From positions 70,218,643 through 70,282,642 of the forward strand of contig OX377202.1 in NCBI GenBank assembly GCA_947396885.1: a stretch of 64,000 nt of DNA. The letters are read 5' to 3'. The DNA is from Heligmosomoides polygyrus polygyrus (lineage: Eukaryota; Nematoda; Chromadorea; Rhabditida; Heligmosomidae). The notes beneath the pieces were generated by a model that had not been told where the DNA came from, did not search any database, and was given only the letters and a program-made list of their open reading frames with translations. Shown in pieces: positions 1 to 11,997 of this stretch; the first letter of the stretch is position 1, and each line of letters opens with the position of its first letter. The position numbers and the translations under genes are program-made.

Positions 1-62
1 CTAAGAAGGCTTAGAATGCTGGAGCTCGAGGCACCGATAGCTTGACACTTAGGCCTATGTAG

Positions 63-75
63 CCCCCCCCCCCCC
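63..75. repeat. C13 homopolymer
   Basis: An uninterrupted run of 13 C lies just beyond the 3' end of the RTE relic on its minus strand. Runs of this kind (also G10 at 25961-25970, C15 at 29435-29449 and G10 at 44394-44403) recur in the window and are likely length-variable. Confidence 0.9.
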
Positions 76-82
76 TCAACCG

Positions 83-716
83 TTATTCTTCGCCGACAAC
101 AGCAGCCGTCAACCTAAGTATCACCTGTATCATTTGTCGTCCCGTCTCTCTCAGCGAGCGCCAGCAGCGTCTCCATTCGTCCCTGTCGCGTGCCAGAGTG
201 GTCCAATGGATCCTTCTCGTTCGAGTAACACGAAGAGCGTCATATCGGTCGTTCAGGGCTTTCACGAAGAAGTCCGACCAACGCGTTGGTGTGGGTCCTG
301 GTGTTCTCTTGACATCCCGCGGAATTCAGTCGGTGACGGCTCTCGTCCAGCGGGTGTCTGCGAAGCGCATTACGTGGCCGGCCCACCTAATTTTCGACAA
401 CTTGGCCCACGCGACAGCGTCTCTGATCTTCAAACGTCGGCGAAGCTCGGAACTCCGGAGTCCTTTTCTCACTTGCGTGAGTCGTGTCACTCCGAGCATC
501 GCCCTCTCGATTCCACTCTGCGCCACGCTGATCGCGTGTTCATCCTGCTTTCGTATAGCCCAGGTCTCTGAGGCGTACATTAGGGCAGGAAGAACAGTGT
601 CGAATAGGTGGGCAGGAGTCGGACGTTCTTCGTCTTCTTCGCGACTTCTTCGACGCTCTTGAAAGCTTCCTAAGCCGCTCGTTTCCTCCTGCTCAGCTCT
701 GGTGCTAGGTCGTTAG
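83..716 (-). pseudogene. RTE-type non-LTR retrotransposon, reverse transcriptase C-terminal part (relic)
   Basis: Read on the minus strand this is the C-terminal region of an RTE-clade endonuclease/reverse transcriptase, downstream of the catalytic RT motifs. Recognisable blocks in order are ELSRRKRAA (about 690), EVAKKTKNVRL, YASETWAIRKQ, RWAGHVMRF and [15 protein letters not shown], ending in a terminal block with [10 protein letters not shown]. The reading frame is broken three ways: a TAG replaces the Trp codon after RRKRAA, one base is missing near 610-625 after NVRL, and a TGA replaces the Trp after DTRWTRAVTD near 325. The remaining codons before and after that TGA are in the same frame. 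The endonuclease and catalytic RT parts are absent, so this is a 5'-truncated dead copy. No 3' microsatellite tail is seen, only the C13 run. Family assignment rests on my recognition of these motifs. Confidence 0.85.
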
Positions 717-2179
717 CCAACGTCAACCTAAGTATTGGACGGAAACAGCGCTTCAAACTAATATCTAGAGCGAACCTGCAGAGCGGTGTAGGATCCTCAT
801 CTTAAAAAGTCGAAATTCTGAGTTATTCCCAAAATAGTACTCAGCGTGCAGAATACCGACTGTACATCTAAATATATTACTAACGGTTTAGAGTTTCGTA
901 TTTATGTAGTGGCTCGCATCGTTCTCATATTGTGATAGATGAGATTCAGGTAGGCCTTTATAGACCACATCATGGTGATACCTCGCCATTTTCACTGCTT
1001 TTGTCGTCACATGAAAAGCTACATTTGAATAGATCCTCCTTCTTATATTAAAATGAAAGCCAATGAATTTTTTCGCTAAACATGGTCGAGTGGAATAGTT
1101 TTTGAAGCCACTCTGGAAAGCGTCCCTGAATCGTCTGACTCCTTCCGTCCCTTCTTCTGCATGAACAACACCACGGGAGCGGTTTCGGATCCTTCCTTGC
1201 GCACCTGAACATTACCTCATGACGAAAAGAATAATTCATTACGCGATGGAATTTGAGCGAGTAATAGAGAGCTTGTAAGCAGAATCTCCATACAGTAAAA
1301 TTCTAACATTATCACACATCTGACTAAAAGACGCACCATTCCGCGACGATACATTGAGAAATTGATTCCTAGATCCTTTACTACACCGGGTCTTCAATCT
1401 CGACACACTAGCGCTCTTAATGGCCTTATTCAAACTGTTCAACTTCAACTTCAAACTCAAACTAGCGGTTCTTAATGAGTTCCCAAGGTAGTACAGCAAG
1501 TCGCCAGTGAGCAGCGAACGCCAAGCCTAATTTGCCGTTCGTCTCGCGTTTTTCCTGTCTAGCGACACTAACGCGGCTAATCATCTGAACGACGTCTTCC
1601 GGTGCGACCTGACACAATGTCACTGCCCTCTTCGTATCCGCTTCTGGATGCCAACTTGGAAGGGACGAAGGCGAAGTTCGGTGTAACCAGCATATGAGAG
1701 GAACGGTGGTTACTGTCCATCGAGGGGGGGGGGGAAGGATGGAGAGAGCTTAATCCTCGTCAAATTATTGAATAGCTGATATAGAAACAGTGATTTTTGA
1801 TAGTCGAAATGGAAAATGTGTTCAGGGATTACAGGATGGAGCAGAGCGGCAAAAGTCCTTCTCTTGTAGAGAATTGGACTCAAGCTTAACGTCATGAACA
1901 CTGAGCATTTAACGACTGACGAAAACGGTCCCTCTCCATTTCAGGTTAACTTCATCGAGTAGACTGCGGTCGCGTCCGAGATAAGATAATTGGATGATTC
2001 ATATAACGCCTGGATTTCGCGAAACACGGATTTTGAATAATTCTGATAAGGGCAACTTTAAGGACGCTGGATATTTGGAATTTTGGATCGGATCGGACAC
2101 CCGGTTATTATTATTATATTATAAGATATTCTTTAAGTACGCCATGGGAGGTGACCCACCCTGAGAGAGATAAAAAGAG
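717..2179. other. No recognisable gene
   Basis: Unique-looking sequence. Two short minus-strand open frames (1048-1239 and 1239-1499) abut. The second ends with LLYGDSAYKLS, faintly like the GDSAY block of Harbinger-type DDE transposases, but no other motif supports that. A G9 run lies near 1725-1733. Nothing else is supported. Confidence 0.6.
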
Positions 2180-2275
2180 CGGGTGGTGTAATGCCGTAGA
2201 GCGCTCCCGCCCAGTCAGCCGAGTTTCGGGTTCGGGCGCAAGAGTTTTGATTACAAAAAAGCATCCGTATAACAA
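2180..2275 (+). repeat. tRNA-derived SINE-like fragment
   Basis: The stretch with ggtggtgtaatgccgtag, then cgggttcgggcgcaagag and ttttgattac resembles the tRNA-like sequence rebuilt at 20882-20897 plus 22579-22640, which shares the ggtggtgta start and the gcgcaaaagttttgat end. The A-box-like and B-box-like segments are degenerate, so it is a repeat remnant and not a tRNA gene. Confidence 0.4.
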
Positions 2276-2495
2276 CTTTCAATCTCAGTGCCAGCTAGTC
2301 GAGGGTTAAAGGAAATGACTTGTAGTGAGAGACTTCCAGCAAAGACATATTTTGATATTAGTTCTGCTTCAGATAATAGCCCATCCACTGAATGCTTCCG
2401 GCACTGTTTTCTCATAGATTTGCGACATCAAAGCAACACTGTCATAATGCCTACACATGACTGCCCTTTGGCTTAGGAATGTACAACTATATCGC

Positions 2496-2695
2496 NNNNN
2501 NNNNNNNNNNNNNNNNNNNNNNNNNNNNNNNNNNNNNNNNNNNNNNNNNNNNNNNNNNNNNNNNNNNNNNNNNNNNNNNNNNNNNNNNNNNNNNNNNNNN
2601 NNNNNNNNNNNNNNNNNNNNNNNNNNNNNNNNNNNNNNNNNNNNNNNNNNNNNNNNNNNNNNNNNNNNNNNNNNNNNNNNNNNNNNNNNNNNNNN
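2496..2695. other. Assembly gap (200 N)
   Basis: Exactly 200 N, the same length as the other two gaps, so the size is a placeholder and not a measurement. Open frames running through it are meaningless. Confidence 1.
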
Positions 2696-3032
2696 TTCTA
2701 GAGGCATCCTAGTGGACCCGCGGACGATTGCTTAGCACACTTACCCATCAGAGCTGTGCGTAATCGTTAAGTTTTTAAGCGCCTTTTCAAACGAGTTTCT
2801 CAAAGACTTAACAGCAACTCCTTCTTATCTCACTTCTTTTTTTCTTCATGGCAGACTACACCGTGTGCAACCATTTATGGCATAATCCTCCCGATTTGCT
2901 CCGATTTTTTGAGCTCGGATAATTTTCAGCTGAGCCTGCTCATTACTGTTTTTTTCTTTTTCACCATTTCTGTTTCGATTGCGCCAGCATTCTGATGTAT
3001 TTGACTGTTTTGAGGCGCACTCATTGTAGTGC

Positions 3033-3033
3033 A

Positions 3034-3072
<39 letters not shown>
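3033..3072 (+). repeat. (ATAA)n microsatellite
   Basis: About ten ATAA units follow ggcgcactcattgtagtgc. A very similar layout, ggcgcacttcctctgcaagtg before (TAAA)n, occurs at 56637-56690. This suggests both are 3' tails of one retroelement family on the plus strand; that link is inference. Confidence 0.9.
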
Positions 3073-3665
3073 ACAACAAATGAACAAAACGATTAAATTT
3101 TCAGTAGTCGTTCAATTTATGGTTATTTAAAAATACAAATAGCTGCAGTCTACGTTTCTATAGGATTAATAATTAACGCCGTTTTTTTCTTAAAAACAGC
3201 GTGATCTGTATATTTTTCTGTAGTAGTAATTGCATAGTCAAAGATATTATACACTATTTGAAAGGTCAGACCTTAGACTATTTTTTTTCAAAAACTGAGC
3301 TTCATTAGTAAAAAGAGCTGAGTAAGAGTGAAATGAAAATGGCCCATCAAAAAGAGCATTCTCCGCATATTTTACTGTTTTACTTCCGAAGGCGCAAGAA
3401 TGCGGTGCAAAATGGGTAAATGGTTAAACGCGAAATGTGTATTCCTGCTACCCATTTCGAAACTCAGCAGGAAATGATCTCCGGACGGCGAAATAGAATA
3501 AAGTTGCAAGAATCCAAGCTGTATGAAAACAACTTTCGTTACTGCTGAGTCCATGTATCCAAGAGGTAAAGGGCCCTCAATGCTAGCTGCCTTGTCAGAG
3601 AGAGCACACGCATTCAAGGTGCATACCGTTAAAATAATAGAGATGGCCATGGATGCTTGGTCTAG
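3073..3665. other. No recognisable gene
   Basis: AT-rich unique sequence. A 92-codon open frame on the minus strand (3372-3650) has no recognisable domain. Confidence 0.6.
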
Positions 3666-3667
3666 AT

Positions 3668-3740
3668 GGCTTGTGGCTCAGTAGGGTGGTGCAGCTTCGT
3701 AGGACAGGTGTTCGATTCCGGTGCCCTGCCAGGTATTTCC
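3668..3740 (+). repeat. tRNA-like sequence (SINE head or tRNA pseudogene)
   Basis: It contains tggctcagtaggg, a fair match to a tRNA A box, and 30 bases later gtgttcgattccgg, a fair match to a B box, followed by a short T run. The acceptor and T stems do not pair well, so a working tRNA is unlikely. Confidence 0.4.
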
Positions 3741-5451
3741 GTTTTTAGTACATGCATTCGTTGATTGATTGGCATCACCTCCTCAACGTTTTTCAAGCAA
3801 ATTTCCCTGCCAATTTCCCTAGTTTCATATCACCGGGATGCAAAATGCGCGTTGAGTGAGAGGTGCGCATCTCATTCCCGCTCCTTTAAAAAACTACTTT
3901 GTGATTCCCCACCAATTTTCGGCATGACCCTCCCTAACGATGTCTGGGCTACCAATGCTGGTGTTATGGGCGTAAAGCATGAAGCAACGCATGAAGACAG
4001 CCGTCCACAAGTCGAGGATCGCCCCTTCTTATGGCCCGACAGAAGGAAGGGCCACAGATTGCTTCCTGCGTAGTGCGCTGCTTGTCGTGTGGTAGACAGC
4101 TGGGCATGCAGATGAGTCTTGCAACCCAAGTAGTTCAGTAATGACCTACATGCACATCACCAGATGACACATTGTTGCCGAAACACATCGAAGGAGTTGA
4201 TTTAAAAGTTTTTTTAAACATCAACTAGAAACACCAAGAGATTTGTCATGAATTCGGTCATGATGTCTCGGCGTGACGCGGGTGTGCGCTTCGAGATTAC
4301 CTCAGCTAATCTGGAGCAACGACGGCGTCAGTTTTCCTATAGCAACTTGGCTACTTGGTCCGCCAGAATTGCTGCTGCAGTCATTGAGCATTGCTGTCTA
4401 CACCCAACGGGAAGAACACTACCGCTGTTCTTCCGTGGTGTCGTCGATTATGTATGTAGAGGTGTAATAGCCGACTCGAATGTGGGTTTGGCCTCTAGCT
4501 TGATTGCATGGGAAGCTAGAGCGTCAATCTATGTCACCTCCCATGCGAAGTCTTGCACTGATTGTCCAGCCCTGAAGGTGCGAACAATTTAACCAGTGCA
4601 ACCGTCCCGAAAGGTTTAGCGTAATGATGTGCCTTCTCTGATCACTTCGCCGTGTACTCCCAAAATGAAAACTAGATAACTCAATGATCTACGCTAATTA
4701 TTGAAGACCAAGGGGTTGAGGGTTCCTTGCCTAAAAATACAGACATCGCTGCTGGTTTCCATCTTAATCATCCGAAAGTCAGTTTCGTTAGTTTTGAAAA
4801 CTACGACCCAAACCTAGTTTCGTAGAACGTAGACTTCCTCATATGGTTAACGTGCTCAATGATTTGGAAACGCGAAACTCGCCAGGACCTCACTTTCAAA
4901 GGTTCTCCAGCCGTGAGCAGTCGTAGTCAGTCGCTTGGCATCTGTTGAGGACCTCCCTGTTGAGCAAGCCCATCGGTTAGGAACCCATATTTTCACACAG
5001 TTCGAAGTTCCATAAATCTTGACGTAGCTAATTCTGCTGACAGCAGACTCGTCAAACATTTGACTTCTTTTCCTTTTAATTCCTTCCTATAAAGGTGTTG
5101 TTTGAGCAGGCAGCTTCCTAATGCCCTTCTTGCTCTATGGAAGGCGGAAGCATCGGAAGGACAACTGTTACTGTACCAATCTTAATGAGCCGCTTAAAGA
5201 GACGTTGCGTCACCATATCATTTCTTTCATCTCCTTTTTCACTTTCTAACTTCTTTTGTTATCTTTAAACGACTATTTGCTCCAGCTCCTTGCTTTTCTG
5301 TACATCATGTATATTAACTGAACAGAATAAAAACAGCCCAGTAGGTGCTCGCCAGGAAGTGCCAAAGGGCTCTTTTAATGCTTTTTATTGCCTTTGTGTC
5401 GATAGGCAGGTCCGTGTTTTGTCTTTCCCAGACAAATCTGGTTCCAATTCA
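3741..5451. other. No recognisable gene
   Basis: Several overlapping open frames of about 60-114 codons occur on both strands (for example 3765-4073 and 4248-4592), but none shows a domain, splice structure or repeat identity that I can support. Confidence 0.55.
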
Positions 5452-5566
5452 ACGACCTCGGTGAGATGGACGGATTAGTTGGCCTAGGCGAGAAACCCGA
5501 ACCAAGAACCTCGATTCGAGGTGCATTCGACAGCCGGCGCCTGCTCCGACTGACCTGTGTACGTGG
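5452..5566 (-). repeat. tRNA-derived SINE, 5' part
   Basis: On the minus strand it reads cagtcggagcaggcgccgg, then ggttcttggttcgggtttc and cgcctaggccaac, matching the head of the complete SINE at 60788-61075 (A box near gtagcgcagtcgg, B box ggttcggatttcccgcc). The 3' half is missing. Confidence 0.65.
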
Positions 5567-8444
5567 TAACAAGGAGAAAGCGGAATTGCTTTAAGCAGAC
5601 TAAAGGACACATAAAACTGGGAATTTGATTGACTACAAAACTGAAGACAATAGCCACATTGCAGAAAGTACAGCCATACCGTCCCTTGTCGCAAACAGGA
5701 GGAATTCAAGCCAATGCTGTAAAGATGATTCGCCACAAGTGGTTCCATATGCACCTTTAACCCCTTTCTTGGCTCCCTTTCTATTACCGTATTCTCTCAA
5801 AGCAAAAGTCGTACGCAATCTCCGTCGGACGGCGATGATGCCCAAATAGTCCTTTTGCGAAAGGCTACGAGTCTCGCTGTTTTTACGGAGCTCCGCTCTA
5901 AGCGTGGTGTTCGTTCCTCTGTTCACTCGACACCCCGACTCCATCCATCTCCTTTCGCCTTATTTCGGTTCGAATTGCGCTCAGTATTCGCGACGGCCGA
6001 GAGCGGCGCGAGGGAGGGCTGGGAGGAGCCGTCCATGCAGAGGGAGAGAGCAACAAGCCCCCGGGGAGGCGTCAGTTATGATTCGCATAGTTATCTCGCG
6101 CCACGATCCTGAGATCCCCGTCCAGTCAATGACCTTCTCGCTTTAGCATGGTCCCCATTTGAACTCAATGTCTTCGTCGTCGTCGCCGCGTTTCTTTCAG
6201 TGCCTTCAGCTTGTTGGAATTTTTAAGGAAACTCGCTCCATTAGTTGGTGTACGACACTTGACTTTTGAAAAGCTATTCTTCGGAGGATATTGTTTCCCT
6301 TAGAATTGCGTCTGAAAAAGTTTATCCTACTACATGACAAGACCAGCAAAGTGTGCTCGCAAGAACTTGTTTTCCAGAGATTAAGACCTATAAAGATTCG
6401 AAATTCGGAATGGAACCACATATAATAGTTTCTTAAGAACATCCCATCTCTACCTGTTAGCATCGTACCCACTGTTGCCACATTATTTTGAAGCTTTTTT
6501 GGTTAGCGATTTTTTAAAATAACTATAGACTCATGGATAATATTTTTTAGAAGCACACGCCGTTTTCTTTAACTTGCCTGCCTTGCTTATTCATGACGTT
6601 GCTTATATAATAAGGGGTAAAACTAAAATCAAAAAAGTAAAATAACGTTTTTTTTTCGCCAGAGCTCAGCATGCTGTTAACATAAGCATCAGTTAGGATT
6701 CAAATACTTTTGTAATTCACAGGCCTGCAAGGAGAGGTGCAAAATGGGATACACAAAACGTTTGGAAGATTTTTGACATCATGAATTAATGAATATTTTA
6801 ACACAAAAATTCTCAAGCCGGAGCTTAACTATTTAATAAGGTTGCTTAAAATATTTTTCTACGCTTTATGACATTGCCATAAAGCCTTGTCCCCAAACGT
6901 TTATTTTGTCCAGCAGACCGTCTAATTCTCTACGGCTGGAAGGTGCTAAGAAAGAAACCGTGATCCTTGAAATCAGAATATTCAAAACATATTCGTATGA
7001 GATTAGGTTCAGCGAGGGAATTTATTTCAGGCCATGACTGTTCTGTAAAGGAAAAAAGTGATTCAGGTACACGTTTTCACGCTTTTCTCGTTACGGGGGA
7101 GCGCTGTAAATTCGTGCGACCATTAGCAGTTTGACATATTATCGCACACATTCACTTCTACTCATTTTTGAACGGGATTTCTTTCAGACGCTATTCCTTC
7201 GCTAACGAGGTTACCACTCTCATGGTGTCTTATGCTGTGCAACCAAATTTGGGTGGACGTAACCGAACTGGAAGACGAGCACATTTTCATTGGATATTTA
7301 GAATCGGGATAGAAATGAAGAATCATATTGGGTTAACCACCCACACAGCATCGGCTCAGCACCTTAAATAATCAAGTTGTCGGCTTGAGCCAAGTCTTCA
7401 TGGCTGTTTATAAAACCGAGAAACGAGCGGCGAATCGGCTCTTCCTTTCCCTCAGATGTAACGCATCCTGTGTGTTCTTATGTACTGACCGCTCTTTATC
7501 GATCATTTTTGACTAATGTCTCGTTAGATCCCTTTAGTTTTGACGTTTTTCTATAGCATCATCATCTCCGCTACCGCGTTTCGTTGCCCGCTCAGATTAA
7601 TTGGTAGCCGCGTAACCAGATCTAGACAAAAAGCTTTGCTCAAGTAGATTATAGTTCTCACAGGCCTTGGAGATCCTATGGTTAAGTGGCAGAAACACGG
7701 CAATTCACTCTAAACACAAGAGAACACCTCGTTTTCATGGGTTACGTGAGACTTTCCCGACAGTACACTGGACGTGTGCGGAGAGCTGATGAGTCAGTAC
7801 CAGAATTTCTTAGACGTCTGCGTCTACTGCATAAATGAAGGCGCGAGTGCTCCTAAATGAAACGCGCTGAATGCTAGGCTGTCCGATCTGCAGATTTGGA
7901 TTTTGTTTAGCTACATTGCTTTTTAGGGCGCGTAGTGGTGCAGCCGGAAGAAGCGTCGTCTGTCGCTTGCTCACCGCTGGCCAACAAAATTCACTGAGAA
8001 GCCGAAATACGCATGCAAATTGCCTTCGCAATGAAGTTGAAGTAGACAGTGTGGCTGATCCCAAATGAGGTTTGAGAAACGCCGTTTTTCATGACACTTT
8101 TGTATCACTGTTTTATTTATTTACAACATGTGGTTTCTAACAAGACGGGTAGGTCCTGCAATAACTTCCCTGTTTTGCGAACTAGTTGCTCCTTGGGCCT
8201 CGCGATCAGTGCTAGCTCTGATTCCTATGTGTTTCAACTTCGCATTGAAAACCAGAACGTGTCATCATTTAGAGATGACAAGCGCTTTATGAAGAGAGGA
8301 GTAGATGGGATGTGAATGTGATAAGAACTGCCTGATTTCTGCGTCAGCAGCAATTGTTGTGGCTGCTTAGTCATGGAAATATTATAGAAAAAATATTAGG
8401 GAGGGAGGATATTCTAAATTGTACTACACTGACCGCTCCTTAGC
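5567..8444. other. No recognisable gene
   Basis: GC-richer at 5900-6150, AT-rich after 6480. At 7168-7371 an open frame starts close to a good nematode-like 3' splice site (tttctttcag near 7187), but I see no domain and no matching donor, so I do not call an exon. Confidence 0.5.
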
Positions 8445-8985
8445 TTAACCTACTGACGACCGCATGGGTCAATATTGGGTAGTTTTTTTGTCGCGTGGGA
8501 CCGCGGGGGCTGATTTTGACCCGCGGTTATAAAACAGGTTCGCTGCGGCCCATTTCTCGATTTTTCATAGTTTACAAGTGGTCATTAGATATGCTCGATA
8601 TTAGCAATGCTTCTGCACTGTGGTCCGGGAGTCGTTTACTTCTAAGCATTGATAAGAACAAATAATCAATACCACACACTTTTCAAGCTTCATAAAAATC
8701 GATACTATTCACAGACTCCTTCTTACATTTTACAAAAATGGTTATGCACAAAAGAACCAGTGACATCTCTTGTGAAAATTTGTGAAAAAAACTTGTGAAA
8801 ATGTGAAACTTGTGAAAATTTTGAAAGCAATCTAGACTAAAACACTTCAAACACTTGCTACATCGTATGGTCTCCTTCCTTGCACGATTCGTGGCGAACC
8901 TGCGCCTTTTTTCTTTGCATCCTTTCTTATTCCAGCAAATACATCTTCTACGTCCTGCCTTCGGACCTGTTCTAGCCTTCTCCAA
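8445..8985 (-). pseudogene. piggyBac-like transposon end with transposase C-terminal cysteine-rich domain (relic)
   Basis: At 8683-8985 on the minus strand an open frame of 100 codons contains GRRRCICWNKKGCKEKRR, then RKETIRCSKC, then CFSLDCFQNFHKF. The spacing of Cys pairs and the final CF...H is the pattern of the zinc-ribbon-like C-terminal domain of piggyBac-family transposases, which bind the element ends. About 240 bases further on lies TTAA (8445-8448), followed by cctactgacgaccgcatggg and more GC-rich sequence. This resembles a piggyBac terminal inverted repeat next to its TTAA target. The DDD catalytic core is absent upstream and I see no opposite terminus, so this is one end of a truncated element. 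The Cys pattern plus TTAA terminus support each other; either alone would be weak. Confidence 0.6.
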
Positions 8986-9949
8986 TATTTGGCTAACCCA
9001 TTAAGCTGGAGTTTCATTCGGAATATCGTGAAGTAGTGATTTCATGAGATTCACGCGTCGGCGCGGTCCCAGCGCGCGGTCTCGGTAACGGCTGTCAAAT
9101 GCACCCCGAATTCTCCAAGAGTTCGGCTCCGCCCAGGGCACCCTGTCTTCCTGGATCGCTGTCTGGAAGGGTTGCATTCACTGACCTGTCCATGTGTAGG
9201 CCACCGGAACTCATACTCCAGAGTTCATCCAAACTGCCTCAGCGATGCGGAATAAAAGTAGAATGCTTAGCTGATCTCTCTAAGACTCTGCTTATCGCTA
9301 AGCATTTAAGCATAGTACTATTAACTGTTATGTAGGCTCTCCGAAAAGGTTTTCGACAAATGACGGAGAGCGATGCCTAATTAACAGCTTTATTAAGAAC
9401 CACCATCATTCAAGAAAGTATTCACTGTTATGATCTCTCACATTATTTGCTTCTTTTGTATTGGGATAACCACACAGTTAAGAAAAACAAAAAACAATTA
9501 CAATCCAACTGAAGGCATAGTAAATGATGACGGAACATTCAATAGTCAACTAGTGCTCAGAAATGCCTTATTGTTTCATGTACTTCTGATGAATTCACTG
9601 CACTACGAATAGTGAAGGACGCTCTAGAAACAATTATCTTCCTCTGTCCTCCTCTTGTGTTAGATGAAAAGACAGTGTAAAATTCCCAGAGGGAAGGATC
9701 CATCATACCGTTTGCTATTTTGTGAATCGTTTTTTTCCTTCATTTCCTTTCTCTGCGAAATATAAGGGTACGCAGATTTTATTCTGACTGGATGGCGAAG
9801 TGGTGGTCATGTAATCAAAACCATGAGGTCTTATCCAAAGCTTTCTTGCAAAGCTGTCCTGAACAAATTCAAGACTGCCTATTTCGAAACTGAAAAATTT
9901 CGGAGCACGCTCTAATATCGGCGTAGCACTAAATGTGCACAAGGTGGCG
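8986..9949. other. No recognisable gene
   Basis: Short open frames at 9099-9335 and 9430-9612 on the plus strand have no recognisable motif. Confidence 0.5.
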
Positions 9950-10496
9950 CATGTCATCTTTTCGGAAGAAAACGAATCCCCGAGCGAAGAACTCTGGAGC
10001 CTTGGAGAGCAAGAAGTTGATGACACCACTTTTTATGATCCTTTCCATTTGTGAACCTTGCATCTGCGAAGTAAGACTGAAGTGACAGCAAAACGTGACA
10101 GTCACTGGGAGCCAAATCAGGCAAGTAGGGCGGGTACATGTTCAATATCGAGTTCTTCCAACTTCTTCTGCGTCCCCTCCGTTGTGTCTGGTCTGGCGTT
10201 ACCCATAAGAAGGAGAGTTTTTCCTCTTCTGGAACGGCGATTGCGTAAGATTTTGCTAATTCTCTCCAGCGGAGCACAGAACGTGTCCGTGTCCGCCTCG
10301 GAACCGGTAGGACTTTTTTCCAAAATATGATGGCCATTGATGACTCACCAAACGGGATGCGACTGCTTTCTGTCGTGGTCAAGACGTCTAGGCTGTGGTT
10401 CGGTAACTCATTGATGTCAACCCAGTGCTTATGGCGAACTAAATTGCCGTAAACGCAATACTTCTCATCCATCGTGATGACGAAGTCAATCCAAGT
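9950..10496 (-). pseudogene. mariner transposase relic, catalytic domain
   Basis: Minus-strand mariner (DD34D) transposase pieces in order: TWIDFVITMDEKYCVY with the first catalytic Asp (about 10455-10496), a middle part, LLLMGNARPDTTEGT (about 10190-10210, a different frame), YPPYLPDLAPSDCHVL with the third Asp (about 10110), and near the end SGIRFLPKR. The second catalytic Asp, normally in HDNA, is replaced by Gly (MGNA). At least one frameshift separates the second and third motifs, and the Trp expected after LPKR is a stop codon. The N-terminal helix-turn-helix part and terminal inverted repeats are not visible. Family recognition is firm; activity is excluded by the lost Asp and broken frame. 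Confidence 0.8.
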
Positions 10497-10792
10497 ATGC
10501 CTTGACGGTTGAAGAGAGAAGTACAGATATCAACGCGCTTCCGTTTGTCCGCAGACTTCAAAACATGGTGTACGACTAATTAAGTAACTAGTAACTTAGC
10601 CTGAAGTCCGGAGGACGATCGTGAGCCATCGACCTTGGAGTGTGTAAGTGCAGAAAGTGCGCGAATTGAAAGATCAGGTTGAGCGCCTTACCATAGGTAG
10701 TGAGTGCGAGTTACCTGTTCTGCGCGTGTGGTAGGCCGGTACGACGAGATTCTGCGATCGATTCGTCATCATTGTCCAACTTGCCCTATCAG
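10497..10792. other. No recognisable gene
   Basis: About 300 bases without a recognisable feature between the mariner relic and the candidate exon. Confidence 0.5.
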
Positions 10793-11035
10793 TTAAATTA
10801 AGCCGTCCAAGAGGTGGCATTGTCCGTCGTCTTCTGTAGGAAGCGATAGGCCTCGTTTGCGGTTCGACCGGAGCGATACTGTAGGAGATGGACTAGCCGG
10901 CAGAGCATTTTCTCGTCGTCCATCGTTAGAGCACCACTGAGAACTGGAGACGATATGTATCAAATGCGGTTGACAGTTTGCATATGCAGAGCATGAAGCA
11001 CAAATCATAAAGGTTCTGTCCACATAACTTCAGCT
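10793..11035 (-). CDS. Candidate terminal exon, short Cys/His motif (unrecognised)
   Basis: On the minus strand a frame open from about 11023 to a TAA at 10793 encodes 76 residues with CASCSAYANCQPH, that is C-x2-C-x5-C-x2-H, followed by a Cys in SSQWCSNDGRR and a polar tail rich in Ser, Pro and Arg. There is no ATG: the frame begins with GTG just after an in-frame TGA, and acctttgccag upstream could be a 3' splice site. This would fit a last exon whose reading continues from an earlier exon not seen here. The composition looks more protein-like than the random frames nearby. It could equally be part of an unrecognised mobile element. I assign no function. Confidence 0.25.
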
Positions 11036-11997
11036 GGCAAAGGTGTGTTGTTTTAAATCTCACCACGCCTTAAGTCTAAGAACCTAGTAGTAACCTAGCA
11101 ACTTATTAATTTTTAACGAATTTTGCAACTTTCAGTCTCCAACATCTTCAGACGTTCCTGATTTTGTTATCACGTGACTATTTCTCAAGTGCACGGCCAT
11201 GGATCCCTTGACATTCTTAAAACGTTGGGAGAAAGCGCGTACAAAGGACTGCATCACTAATAAATGTTTGATGTGGCACACCATCGCATGCCTTTATCAA
11301 ATTATCTAAATGGAATTCGTTTCATATTCCCTTGGATTCGTCCTCGCACTATACCTAATTAGCTTCAGTGGTAGCGTTACATTTTCAAAACCTTGGCCTT
11401 GACAATATCATGTTCACGCGCCTAATTGATGGCGCCATTTTTCTGCGTTCTCGGAAAATCATTAAGCCGCCCACTTACCCAGAAAGCCTGTAATAGTACG
11501 ACAGGGGTCATATTGCCATCGCAAATCGATGCCGATGCCACTCTAGACAAGTGTGTTCTACTATAGTTCTACATAGATGGAGAGCCGCTCCATTTAATTG
11601 CCCTCATAAATCCAGCGCAACTCCCACACATTCCATGATGCCGTCTAACGGCCTAGAGATCTATGGCCCCATTTTTGGGGAGCAACGCACCCACACGTTT
11701 AATAAACGACGGTTTGCTGCGGTTGCTGAACTTGCACCTCCGCGCCTTCCTGTCCAGTTTGTCGCGCGAGCTATTATTTCTTGCATCTTTTGTCATCCTA
11801 CTGGAAGACAATGGAGAGAGTATTCAGTTCTGGTGGATCACGGGCGTTACGAATCGCTCTTCAGGGGGCTAGCAGTATTTTCCACCCTAGACCTATGTTT
11901 CAGTTGTTGCTGGCTTGTTTCTAAAAATTTTGAAAATATACTTCAAATTTATGAAGACGGACGCATATTCTCATCAACGTATGATATATGAAGAGAT
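11036..11997. other. No recognisable gene
   Basis: A 146-codon plus-strand frame (11551-11991) is the longest here, but it has no recognisable domain, no coding-like bias that I can see, and a GC-rich overlapping frame. I treat it as chance. Confidence 0.45.

Noticed and set aside
1239..1499. LLYGDSAYKLS as evidence for a Harbinger transposase.
   Set aside because: One short motif only; no second DDE block or helix-turn-helix nearby in frame.
2369..2735. Frames running through N.
   Set aside because: They span an assembly gap of unknown length.
3668..3740. A functional tRNA gene.
   Set aside because: A and B boxes are present, but acceptor and T stems do not pair.
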